From positions 1 to 17,596 of the forward strand of contig JAFIHO010000046.1 in the NCBI GenBank assembly GCA_017849395.1: a stretch of DNA of 17,596 nucleotides, read 5' to 3'. Positions 1 to 7,013 of this stretch are shown piece by piece (positions within the stretch are counted from its first letter, which is position 1; each line of letters opens with the position of its first letter). The position numbers were made by a program, and so were the translations under genes. Below the pieces are notes generated by a model, which was not told where the DNA came from, made no database searches, and saw nothing but the letters and a program-made list of their open reading frames with translations. Origin of the DNA: Hyphomicrobiales bacterium (GTDB lineage: Bacteria; Pseudomonadota; Alphaproteobacteria; Micropepsales; Micropepsaceae).

Positions 1-273
1 AAGCAGGAATTATGGGCCAGAATCGCCCTGCCCTTCTCCATCGCGGCAATGGTTCTGGTTGCGGCGCCTTTCGTGTTCGGGACCACGCGGTCGCAACCGA
101 CCGGCGGCCAGATCGCCATCGCCGCCCTTGTCGGCATGTCCTTTACCCTGGTGCAGCAGATTGCCAGCCGCCTGGACCTTTTGCTGAATCTCAATCCGGC
201 CGTGACGGCGCTGTCGCCCCCATTGGGGGTCATGGCGCTGTCACTGTGGCTGTTCAAGCGCCTTCATCGTTGA
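1..273 (+). CDS. LptF/LptG-family permease, C-terminal fragment
   Basis: This is the 3' end of a gene that begins left of the window; frame 1 is open from base 1 and gives about 90 residues. The fragment starts KQELWARIALPFS and continues with a membrane segment ending in PFVFG, the hallmark of the last part of LptF/LptG permeases (typically 'lW+r+alPl...lalPFvFG'), followed by two more hydrophobic segments and a basic end (LFKRLHR). LptF and LptG form the inner-membrane part of the LptB2FG ABC transporter that extracts lipopolysaccharide from the inner membrane. The similarity to LptG is somewhat better than to LptF, but the fragment is too short to be sure. Its stop overlaps the stop of the convergent CDP-alcohol phosphatidyltransferase gene by 20 bases. 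Its position beside sphingolipid genes suggests it may serve sphingolipid rather than LPS transport; that is inference. Confidence 0.8.
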   Translation, partial: KQELWARIALPFSIAAMVLVAAPFVFGTTRSQPTGGQIAIAALVGMSFTLVQQIASRLDLLLNLNPAVTALSPPLGVMALSLWLFKRLHR

Positions 274-1072
274 GCGACAGGGCGAAGCGGCGATAACGCG
301 CCCTTTGCAGCGGCAGAAGAATCGCCAGGATCGCGCTGAAGCCCAGGATTTCGAACCAGAAATAAACTTCCGGCACGCCCGCCAGCGCGCAAAGGAAGAT
401 GCCGAGCGTGCGGTAATTGGCCGAGAGCACCGACCAGCGGCGGATGGAGGGCGCAAAGGCCGCGCGATACCGGGCCTGAAAATCCGGCGCCCCGCTTAAG
501 GCTGCCAGGCGGCGTTCCACATCGCGCGGCGCGGCCCGCAACAGGCCCTGCAACCGGCCATAGACGTGCCCCAGCCATCCCACCATGTCGCCGGGCACGG
601 GGCGACGCTCGCCCCACACGCCATAGGCCTGGCGCTGCGCCTCATACGCCGCCGATTGCACCGCGTGGCACAGCCCGGCCGCGATGACCGGCAGCCATGC
701 CCGTCCGCCACCCAGCGCCAGCGCCAACCCCGTATAGACCGCGATGAAGGTCACATAATCGCAGATGCCGTCCAGTATCCTGCCCAACTCGGAAAAGCGG
801 CGCGTCAGGCGCGCCAACTGCCCGTCCGCCCCGTCCAGCACATGCCAGGAGACCATCAGGAAGAAGCCGAGCAGGACGAAGCGCGCATCGCGGAAATGGA
901 AATAGGCGAAGCCCGCTCCGATGCCGCAGCCCATGCCCAGCAGCGAGACCATGTTCGGCGTGACGCCGGTCGCTGCGAACAGAGGCACCAGCCGCGCGGA
1001 CAGGGGATGAATAATGTAGAAGTTGCTGGGCTCCTCGATCTCCGAGGTGCGCCGGACGCCGGCCGGGCTCAA
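254..1072 (-). CDS. CDP-alcohol phosphatidyltransferase (putative inositol-phosphate head-group transferase)
   Basis: Integral membrane enzyme of about 272 residues that should transfer a phospho-alcohol from a CDP-activated donor to an acceptor alcohol. The full catalytic signature D-x2-D-G-x2-A-R-x8-G-x3-D-x3-D is present at about residues 80-105 (DGADGQLAR ... LGRILDGICD). Five or so hydrophobic segments surround it. The start chosen is a TTG at 1072 that overlaps the stop of the upstream nucleotidyltransferase as TTGA; an ATG at 1138 is also in frame, but the extra 22 residues would lie wholly over the upstream gene. The gene is third in an operon with inositol-3-phosphate synthase and a nucleotidyltransferase. 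The same trio is known from di-myo-inositol-phosphate synthesis (MIPS, IPCT, DIPPS) in thermophiles and resembles inositol-lipid loci of Bacteroides. Near ceramide genes, the acceptor could be a ceramide or a diacylglycerol lipid; the sequence alone does not decide. Confidence 0.85.
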   Translation of the reverse strand: MSPAGVRRTSEIEEPSNFYIIHPLSARLVPLFAATGVTPNMVSLLGMGCGIGAGFAYFHFRDARFVLLGFFLMVSWHVLDGADGQLARLTRRFSELGRILDGICDYVTFIAVYTGLALALGGGRAWLPVIAAGLCHAVQSAAYEAQRQAYGVWGERRPVPGDMVGWLGHVYGRLQGLLRAAPRDVERRLAALSGAPDFQARYRAAFAPSIRRWSVLSANYRTLGIFLCALAGVPEVYFWFEILGFSAILAILLPLQRARYRRFALSLNDEGA

Positions 1073-1782
1073 AGCCGCTCGGCGGCGAGCAGGGCCTCGG
1101 CCTTGCCATAGGCGACCGGATCGTCCACGTCGATCCAAATCCTGTCGCCGACATCGCAGGCCCGCGCCTTGCCCCAGCGCGCCAGCACATTCATTCCGCC
1201 GGAGATGCTGTCATCGCCTTCGGCCTGGGCCGTTTCCAGGGCCGTGAACATGACGGGCGTGCAGAGGAATATCCCCGTATCCATCGCATTGAAATCGCGG
1301 ATGACCTTTCCGATGTGGCGGATATGGCCATTCTCCACCTTCACGCGGGTAACGTCGTCCGGATCGTTGAGGGGATCCTCGATATTATAGTCCACCGCGA
1401 GGGTCACGGTGTCCGGTTCGAAGCCTTCCATCAGGAGCGTGAATATCTCCGGATCGACCAGATGGTCGCACATGGTGAGCAGGAAGGGTTCGTCGAGCAA
1501 AAGCTTCGCCCGCAGAACGGAAATCCCGTTGGCGCGGGACCAGTTCTCATTGACGATATGGGTGATGCGCACGCCCTTCCGGTCGGCCAGGAGGTCGAGT
1601 TCGGCACGAAGCTCGTCGCCGCGATAGCCGCTCACCACATAGAAATCACGGACCCCGGCGCGCAGCGCGCCATCCACCACGCGCTCGATCAGGGGCACGC
1701 CGCGGATCGGTATCAGCGGCTTGAGCGCGCCTTTTTCGCGCAGGCGGGTGCCCTGCCCGGCGGCAACGATCAGACACTTCAT
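1069..1782 (-). CDS. Nucleotidyltransferase, likely CTP:inositol-1-phosphate cytidylyltransferase type
   Basis: Cytoplasmic nucleotidyltransferase of 237 residues. The N-terminus carries the NTP-binding signature AAGQGTRL (residues 7-14) followed by the conserved K21-P22. Later motifs include MCDHLVDPE (the metal-binding Asp region), GKVIRDFNAMDTGIF and WIDVDDP near the C-terminus. These agree with the IPCT domain, which makes CDP-inositol from CTP and inositol-1-phosphate, at least as well as with hexose-1-phosphate or choline-phosphate nucleotidyltransferases. The ATG overlaps the stop of the upstream inositol-3-phosphate synthase gene (ATGA), so the two are probably translationally coupled. 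Since the preceding gene makes inositol phosphate and the following one uses CDP-alcohols, CDP-inositol is the most economical product. Family assignment is firm; the substrate is inferred from context and motifs. Confidence 0.83.
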   Translation of the reverse strand: MKCLIVAAGQGTRLREKGALKPLIPIRGVPLIERVVDGALRAGVRDFYVVSGYRGDELRAELDLLADRKGVRITHIVNENWSRANGISVLRAKLLLDEPFLLTMCDHLVDPEIFTLLMEGFEPDTVTLAVDYNIEDPLNDPDDVTRVKVENGHIRHIGKVIRDFNAMDTGIFLCTPVMFTALETAQAEGDDSISGGMNVLARWGKARACDVGDRIWIDVDDPVAYGKAEALLAAERL

Positions 1783-2909
1783 ACGACGGCGGAAAGTTTC
1801 GCGGCGTTGGCGCGGATAAAATCCTCGGTCATCGCATAGGCCTCATCGTCCGTGTACTGATGGGGCGGATGCTTGCAGAAATAGGCGCTGGGACCTTCCA
1901 GAACGCCGCCGATCCTGTTCTGCAGCGCCAGTTTGCAGCAGCGGATCATGTCGATCACGACACCGGCGCTGTTGGGCGAATCCTCGACCGACAGGCGCAG
2001 TTCCAGGTCCATCGGCACATCGCCGAACAGATGACCTTCCATGCGGATGAAGGCGATCTTGTTGTCATTCTGCCACGGCACATAGTCGCTGGGGCCGACA
2101 TGGATGTTTTCGTCTTCCATCCGCTTCTTGGCCACGGCCTGAACGGCTTCGGTCTTGGAGATCTTCTTGGAGACCAGCCGTTCCTGATTCTTCATGTTGA
2201 GGAAGTCGGTGTTGCCGCCGGTGTTGATCTGGTAGGTGCGCAGGACCTTGACGCCGCGCTTGGCGAAAATGTCGGTCAGCACGCGATGCGTTATGGTGGC
2301 GCCGAGCTGGCTCTTGATGTCGTCCCCGATGATCGGGATGCCGCGCGCCTTGAAGCGATCCGCGAAGCTTTTGTCGCTGGCGATGAACACCGGCATGTTG
2401 TTGATCAGGGCGACGCCCGCTTCCAGCGCGCACTCGGCGTAGAAGCGCGCCGCCTGTTCCGATCCGACCGGCATGTAGTTGAGAAGGACGTCCGCGCCAC
2501 TGCGCTTCAGTTCCGCGACGATCTCCGCCTTGCCGAGTTCGCGCGCGTCGGAACGCACGAAGGTGCGGTCTTCCGCATAATCGGCCATGTGCTCGGAGAT
2601 GCCGTCCAGCACCTGCCCCATCTTCACGATCACGCCGGTGTCGGGAATGTCGCGCTGGAAAATCTTGGTGCAGTTGGGCTTGGCGAAAATGGCGCGCGCG
2701 ACATCCTGCCCGACCTTGCGGGCATCGACATCGAAGGCCGCGACGACCTGGATGTCGCAGGGCAGATAGCCGCCGATCTCGGTGTGCATCAGGCCCACGA
2801 CGCCGTCGCGGCAGCGCTCTGGCGTATAATAATGGATGCCCTGGATCAGAGAACTCGCGCAGTTGCCGATGCCGGCAATCGCTATGCGGATGTCTCTTCT
2901 GGCGGCCAT
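1779..2909 (-). CDS. ino1: Inositol-3-phosphate synthase (MIPS), prokaryotic Ino1 type
   Basis: Converts D-glucose 6-phosphate to 1D-myo-inositol 3-phosphate with NAD+ as a recycled cofactor. The 376-residue length fits the actinobacterial/archaeal type (about 360-380 residues) rather than the longer eukaryotic type. Visible family blocks are the Rossmann start IAGIGNCASS (residues 11-20), a central block with LLNYMPVGSEQA, IGDDIKSQLGATITHR, NTGGNTDFLNM and KKISKT, and the late block DSPNSAGVVIDMIR. The start is the ATG at 2909, preceded by a GGGAG-type ribosome site; the reading frame stays open up to 3032, but those extra 41 residues show no family similarity. It is the first gene of a three-gene operon with 4-base overlaps. 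Free inositol phosphate is rare in Alphaproteobacteria, so its presence here points to a dedicated lipid head-group or solute. Confidence 0.95.
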   Translation of the reverse strand: MAARRDIRIAIAGIGNCASSLIQGIHYYTPERCRDGVVGLMHTEIGGYLPCDIQVVAAFDVDARKVGQDVARAIFAKPNCTKIFQRDIPDTGVIVKMGQVLDGISEHMADYAEDRTFVRSDARELGKAEIVAELKRSGADVLLNYMPVGSEQAARFYAECALEAGVALINNMPVFIASDKSFADRFKARGIPIIGDDIKSQLGATITHRVLTDIFAKRGVKVLRTYQINTGGNTDFLNMKNQERLVSKKISKTEAVQAVAKKRMEDENIHVGPSDYVPWQNDNKIAFIRMEGHLFGDVPMDLELRLSVEDSPNSAGVVIDMIRCCKLALQNRIGGVLEGPSAYFCKHPPHQYTDDEAYAMTEDFIRANAAKLSAVV

Positions 2910-3209
2910 GACCCTACTCCCGGCGAAGCTGATGAAGATTTCAGGAAAATGCGCACCAGCGGTAATGATAATGTCAAACAGTACTGCCTGGGGATAGCGG
3001 TCGCAAGGCGGGCGGAACCGGCGCGGCGTCACGGATGAACCGCGGGGAGACGGCGAGCGGCAGTTTTACGCAGCCACTTTATTCCACATATCGGAATGGC
3101 GTCGTGCCGCCCGGGGACGACGCGCCCAAGCCCGGTGCTTCCACGGTCTGGTTTGCCACGCAGGTAACAATCTGATAGGCGAGATAAGGAGTTGCAACAT
3201 TTCCGTCAT
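2910..3209. promoter_or_regulatory. Divergent regulatory region between the inositol operon and the acyl-ligase operon
   Basis: About 300 bases without a credible gene separate the two divergent operons. On the minus strand a TTGACA element lies at 2972-2977 (read from 2977 down), a plausible -35 for the inositol operon, but no good -10 follows at 16-18 bases. On the plus strand a Shine-Dalgarno AAGGAG at 3186-3191 serves the acyl-ligase gene; no convincing sigma-70 promoter was found for that operon. An inverted repeat at 3081-3097 sits in the middle. The shared location allows joint control of head-group and ceramide genes. Confidence 0.45.
3081..3097. repeat. Inverted repeat ATTCC-N7-GGAAT, possible operator
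   Basis: Five-base arms ATTCC (3081-3085) and GGAAT (3093-3097) are exact complements separated by 7 bases, in an AT-rich pocket of an otherwise GC-rich intergenic region between divergent operons. The geometry would fit a dimeric regulator. The arms are short, so chance cannot be excluded. Confidence 0.25.
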
Positions 3210-4943
3210 ATGCCTGAACCTACTCCCTCCTGGCACCCTGGCCGGGAAAAACGTCACGCGGATTTCGGCACTATTGCCGCCGCGCTGGATTATGCCGCGC
3301 AGGGTCCGACAGGACTGAATTTCTATTCCGGCAAGGGCGAACTGTCGGAAGTCTTGTCCTATGCCACGCTGCGCCAGCAGGCGATCCATCTGGCTCGGCG
3401 AATGCTGGGCGCCGGGCTTGTTCCCGGCGACCGGGTCGCCCTGATCGCGGATAGCGACGGCGATTTCGTGCGGGCCTTTTTCGCCTGCCAGTATGCCGCG
3501 CTGATACCCGCGCCCATGCCGCTGCCTTCGGCCTTCAACGGGCGGGACGGCTATATCGCGCATCTGCGCCGCATGATTGAGAGCGCTGGCGCGGTCGCCG
3601 CCTTCTGCCCCGAAATGCTGACGGGCTGGCTGGCGGAGGCAACACAGGGCATGGAGCTGAAGCTCGCGGGCACCCTCGCCCTTCTCGACGAGGCTGCGCC
3701 TGTGGAGGCGTTGCCGGAACTGGATTCGGAAAGCCTCGCCTATCTGCAATTCTCGTCCGGCAGCACGCGCTTTCCGCTCAGCATCGCGGTGACCCAGCGC
3801 GCCTTCATGGCCAATGCGCGCGCGGTGGGCATGTATGGGCTGCGCGTTTCCGAAGGCGATCGCGCCGTATCCTGGCTACCCTTCTATCATGACATGGGGC
3901 TGGTCGGATTCCTGCTGATTCCGGCGGCGTGCCAGATGACGGTGGATGTGATCGCGCCGCGCGATTTCGCGCGGCGGCCGCTTTTATGGCTGGACCTGAT
4001 CAGCCGCAATCGCGCCACCATCTCCTACAGCCCGTCCTTCGGCTATGAGCTTGCGGCGCGGCGCGCCGAGACCGCATCCATCGATGGACTGGACCTGTCT
4101 TCCTGGCGCAGCGCCGGGATCGGCGGCGACATGATCCGGCCCAATGTGCTGGCCCGTTTTTCCGAACGGTTCGGCGCCAGGGGATTCGACAGCGCCGCTT
4201 TCGTGCCGAGCTATGGCATGGCCGAGGCGACGCTGGCGCTGTGTTTTTCTCCCGTCCGCCAGGGCGCGCGCATCGACATGGTGGACAGCGCGATTCTGGA
4301 AAATGCAGACATGGCCGTGCCGGCAGGAGAAATTCGCCGCCGCGGTTTTGTGGTCTGCGGTCCCATCCTGCCGGGCCATGAAGTGGATGTGCGCGACGCA
4401 AGGGGCGCATCCCTGCCGGAACGCCGCGTGGGCCGCCTGTTCGTCAAGGGACCCAGCCTGATGACCGGATATTACGGCGCGCCGGAGGAAACGGCGCGCG
4501 CCGTCTCGCCGGACGGCTGGCTGGATACCGGCGATCTTGGCTATCTGCTGGATGGCCAGATCGTCATCACCGGACGGGCCAAGGATCTCATCATCATCAA
4601 GGGCCGCAATCTGTGGCCGCAGGATCTGGAATGGGCGGCGGAATCCGATATCGCGGCCCTGCGCACGGGCGACATGGCGGTGTTTTCCGTGGATGGCGAG
4701 GTGGATGAGGAAGTGGTGGCGCTGGTTCAGTGCCGCAGCAGCGATCCGGCTGTGCGCGACGCGCTGATCACACAGATCGGCAACATGTTCCGGGGGCGTT
4801 TCGGCATCGACGCGCGTGTCGTGCTGGTGCCTCCGCATTCTCTGCCGCAAACCTCTTCGGGCAAGCTGAGCCGCTCGCGGGCGCGGTCCATGTATCTGGC
4901 GGGCGCGTTCGCGCAGCAGCCCGCATTCGCCGCGGGCGAATGA
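3210..4943 (+). CDS. Fatty acyl-AMP ligase / acyl-ACP synthetase of the ceramide pathway (AasR-like)
   Basis: ATP-dependent fatty acid activating enzyme of 577 residues in the ANL (AMP-binding) superfamily. Motifs in order: P-loop FSSGSTRFP (residues 181-189), WLPFYHDMGLVG (222-233, typical of fatty acyl-AMP ligases), PSYGMAEATLAL (333-344), DTGDLGYL (439-446), GRAKDLIIIKGRNLWP (455-470), and the adenylation lysine in SSGKLSR (K552). It should form acyl-AMP and load an acyl carrier protein or CoA. In Caulobacter a homologous enzyme next to cerR is required for ceramide synthesis. The next gene overlaps its stop (ATGA) and encodes a CerR-like reductase, which supports the same role. Start: ATG at 3210 was preferred; a TTG at 3192 is in frame but directly abuts the AAGGAG at 3186-3191, while the ATG lies 18 bases from it, so neither spacing is ideal. 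Confidence 0.88.
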   Translation: MPEPTPSWHPGREKRHADFGTIAAALDYAAQGPTGLNFYSGKGELSEVLSYATLRQQAIHLARRMLGAGLVPGDRVALIADSDGDFVRAFFACQYAALIPAPMPLPSAFNGRDGYIAHLRRMIESAGAVAAFCPEMLTGWLAEATQGMELKLAGTLALLDEAAPVEALPELDSESLAYLQFSSGSTRFPLSIAVTQRAFMANARAVGMYGLRVSEGDRAVSWLPFYHDMGLVGFLLIPAACQMTVDVIAPRDFARRPLLWLDLISRNRATISYSPSFGYELAARRAETASIDGLDLSSWRSAGIGGDMIRPNVLARFSERFGARGFDSAAFVPSYGMAEATLALCFSPVRQGARIDMVDSAILENADMAVPAGEIRRRGFVVCGPILPGHEVDVRDARGASLPERRVGRLFVKGPSLMTGYYGAPEETARAVSPDGWLDTGDLGYLLDGQIVITGRAKDLIIIKGRNLWPQDLEWAAESDIAALRTGDMAVFSVDGEVDEEVVALVQCRSSDPAVRDALITQIGNMFRGRFGIDARVVLVPPHSLPQTSSGKLSRSRARSMYLAGAFAQQPAFAAGE

Positions 4944-5878
4944 TCGTCGCCGTCACCGGTGCGACGGGCTTTCTGGGCCAGCATCTGGTTTCGGCGCTTC
5001 TTGATCATGGCGTCGCCGTGCGGGTTCTGGCGCGGCGGGAAATGACGGACATCCCCTGGGCGGGACGCGTCGATATGGTGCGTGGCGATCTTGCGGATCG
5101 CGAGGCGTTGGCGAGGCTCGCAACGGGCGCGGCGAGTGTTGTGCATGTTGCCGGAGTGGTCGCGGCGCGTGACCGCGCCGGATTCATGCAGGCGAACTGC
5201 GACGGCGTGCGGGCAGTGGCCGAGAGCGCGCGGCAGAATGCGCCCGGAGTGCGGTTCATTCTTGTTTCGTCACTGGCCGCGCGCGAGCCTGTCCTGTCGC
5301 CCTATGCCGCGAGCAAAAAGGCGGGCGAAGATTGTGCGCGCGATGTCTTTGCCGACAGGCCCGAGCAGATGGTCATCGTGCGCCCGCCCGCCATCTATGG
5401 CCCCGGCGACAAGGCGACGCTGGCGCTGTTTCGGGCTGCCGCGCTGCCCCTGATCCCGCTGTTTGGCGACGGACGCAGCGCGGTCATCCACGCCACCGAT
5501 GCGGCGGAAACAATCGCGCGGCTGGCGCTGGGCGATGGCGCGGCGGGTATCTGGGCGCTGGCGGACGCCAACCCTGGCGGTTACTCGCTGGCGGAACTGA
5601 CCGCCGAGGCGGCGAGAGCCCAGGGCCGCACGCCCCGATTCGCGCGCATGCCCGCCAGGGTCTTGCTGGCCGCAGGCGCGGCTTCGGGAGCCTGGAATGG
5701 ATTGCGCGGACAGGCGTCGGTATTCGGCCTGGGCAAGGCCCGCGAGATGTTGCATCCGGACTGGTCGGTTCCGGCGGCACATCTGCCGCCCGCGCCGATC
5801 CATGCCCCGCGCATTGCGCTGGCGGAGGGATTTCGCGAGACGGTCGCCTGGTATCGCGCCCGGAACTGGCTGCGATGA
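4940..5878 (+). CDS. cerR: NAD-dependent epimerase/dehydratase-family reductase, CerR-like (ceramide reductase)
   Basis: Extended short-chain dehydrogenase of 312 residues. The Rossmann motif TGATGFLG spans residues 6-13, the catalytic serine lies in LVSSLAA (S110/S111) and the YxxxK pair is Y122/K126 in SPYAASKKAGED. A PPAIYGPGD block follows, as usual in extended SDRs. The ATG overlaps the stop of the acyl-ligase gene by 4 bases, so the two are translationally coupled. In Caulobacter the equivalent gene (cerR) lies beside the acyl-ACP synthetase and reduces the 3-keto group of oxidized ceramide or its precursor; the same gene order here and the ceramide synthase gene next door support that function. 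Family is certain; the substrate is inferred from context. It ends 7 bases before the convergent ceramide synthase gene. Confidence 0.83.
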   Translation: MIVAVTGATGFLGQHLVSALLDHGVAVRVLARREMTDIPWAGRVDMVRGDLADREALARLATGAASVVHVAGVVAARDRAGFMQANCDGVRAVAESARQNAPGVRFILVSSLAAREPVLSPYAASKKAGEDCARDVFADRPEQMVIVRPPAIYGPGDKATLALFRAAALPLIPLFGDGRSAVIHATDAAETIARLALGDGAAGIWALADANPGGYSLAELTAEAARAQGRTPRFARMPARVLLAAGAASGAWNGLRGQASVFGLGKAREMLHPDWSVPAAHLPPAPIHAPRIALAEGFRETVAWYRARNWLR

Positions 5879-5885
5879 TCTTGGA

Positions 5886-7013
5886 TCAGAGCGGTTTCTG
5901 GTAGATGCGATAAGTCTGGTAGGCGGTGCCGCCCAGGCTCTCATTGATGCGGCGCATCGGGAGATTGTCCTCGAGAATCCAGGACAGTTCGATATGGGTG
6001 AAACCCATGGCAGCGGCATTCCTGCGCACCCGGTCTATCAGCAGGAAGGGCAACAGACTGCCGATCATGCTGCGCGACGCCGCGCGCTTTATGCCCATCA
6101 GGGGAACGCGCGCGGTCTTGACGCCTGCCACTTTCAGCCGCCAGAGCATCTTCATCAGGCCGAAGGGAAACAGCCGTCCGTTCAGGTCGCGGATCGCTTC
6201 GTTGAGATTGGGCAGCGTTACCAGGAAGCCCACGGCCTCGCCGCGCCATTCCGCAAGGAAGACCAAGCGCGCATCGAGCAGCGGCTTCAGCGACTTGGCG
6301 AGATAATCGGTCTCCGTTTCGTCGAGCGGCACGAAACCCCAGTTTCCGGCCCAGGCGTCATTGAAGATATCGGTGACGGTGCGGATTTCCTGGTGATAGC
6401 GCTTGAAGTCTATGGGCCGCACCGTGAGGCCGTCCGGCAAGGGCCGTTCCACCAGCCGTCTTGCGCCCGGCGGAAGATCGACGCGGATGTCGTAGAGATA
6501 GGCCAGGACATCCTTTTCCCGCGCCAGCCCCTGCTCTTCCAGCCGTGGCCCCACATAGGGACGGTCATGGCCCATTAGCAGCATGGGCGGCGTGTCAAAA
6601 CCGTCGACCAGAAGGCCCATTTCCTCGTTGATATTGAGATTGAAGGGGCCTTGCAGGCGCGTCATGCCCCTCGCCCGCAGCCATGCCGCGGCGGTGTCGA
6701 GCAGGAGGCGGAAGATTTCCGGATCGTCCTCGGCGGCGATCATCCCGAACAGCCCGGTGGCGTCGGGCCGCACCGCCAGCGCGCTGCGGTCGATCTGGGC
6801 GCTGATGCGTCCGACATCGCGGCCATCCTTCACCGCCAGCCAGAACTGCACTTCGGCATGGCCGAAAAAAGGGTTCTTCGGCGTGAGGGCATCGCGCCGT
6901 TCCATATGCAGCGGGGCGATATAGGCGGGATCGTCCCGGTGCAGCCTTTCGGGCAGGCGAATGAATCGGTCGAGCAGCGCGGGGCCCGTGACCGGGAGAA
7001 TGGAGAGGGGCAA
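5886..7013 (-). CDS. bcerS: Bacterial ceramide synthase-like acyltransferase (bCerS, GNAT-type fold)
   Basis: A 375-residue protein of the family annotated as N-acetyltransferase/GNAT, which includes the bacterial ceramide synthase of Caulobacter. Family blocks visible are FIRLPERLHRDDPAYIAPL and the following MERRDALTPKNPFF, HAEVQFWLA with GRISAQID, GPFNLNINEEMGLL, and near the C-terminus SWILEDNLPMRRINESLGG. The enzyme N-acylates a long-chain base (3-ketosphinganine or sphinganine) to give ceramide, probably at the inner membrane or periplasmic face. The start is a TTG at 7013, the first usable start in frame; a recognisable ribosome site is lacking, and the gene overlaps the upstream hydroxylase frame by 184 bases, so it may depend on translation of that gene. 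It faces the acyl-ligase/reductase pair tail to tail. Confidence in the family is high; ceramide as product rests on homology and neighbours. Confidence 0.85.
   Translation of the reverse strand: MPLSILPVTGPALLDRFIRLPERLHRDDPAYIAPLHMERRDALTPKNPFFGHAEVQFWLAVKDGRDVGRISAQIDRSALAVRPDATGLFGMIAAEDDPEIFRLLLDTAAAWLRARGMTRLQGPFNLNINEEMGLLVDGFDTPPMLLMGHDRPYVGPRLEEQGLAREKDVLAYLYDIRVDLPPGARRLVERPLPDGLTVRPIDFKRYHQEIRTVTDIFNDAWAGNWGFVPLDETETDYLAKSLKPLLDARLVFLAEWRGEAVGFLVTLPNLNEAIRDLNGRLFPFGLMKMLWRLKVAGVKTARVPLMGIKRAASRSMIGSLLPFLLIDRVRRNAAAMGFTHIELSWILEDNLPMRRINESLGGTAYQTYRIYQKPL

Noticed and set aside
1860..3038. Long + strand open frame (about 390 codons) antisense to inositol-3-phosphate synthase
   Set aside because: It lies almost wholly opposite a well-matched gene, has a His/Asp/Val-rich composition typical of an antisense frame in GC-rich DNA, and shows no domain.
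3066..3749. Minus strand open frame (about 225 codons) covering the divergent intergenic region
   Set aside because: Most of it is antisense to the acyl-ligase gene, and the composition shows no domain or ribosome site.
4940..5878. Reading the CerR-like gene as a UDP-glucose 4-epimerase or LPS sugar epimerase
   Set aside because: The fold would permit it, but coupling to an acyl-ACP synthetase and proximity to a ceramide synthase make a lipid substrate more likely; no sugar-nucleotide genes other than the IPCT-like one are nearby.
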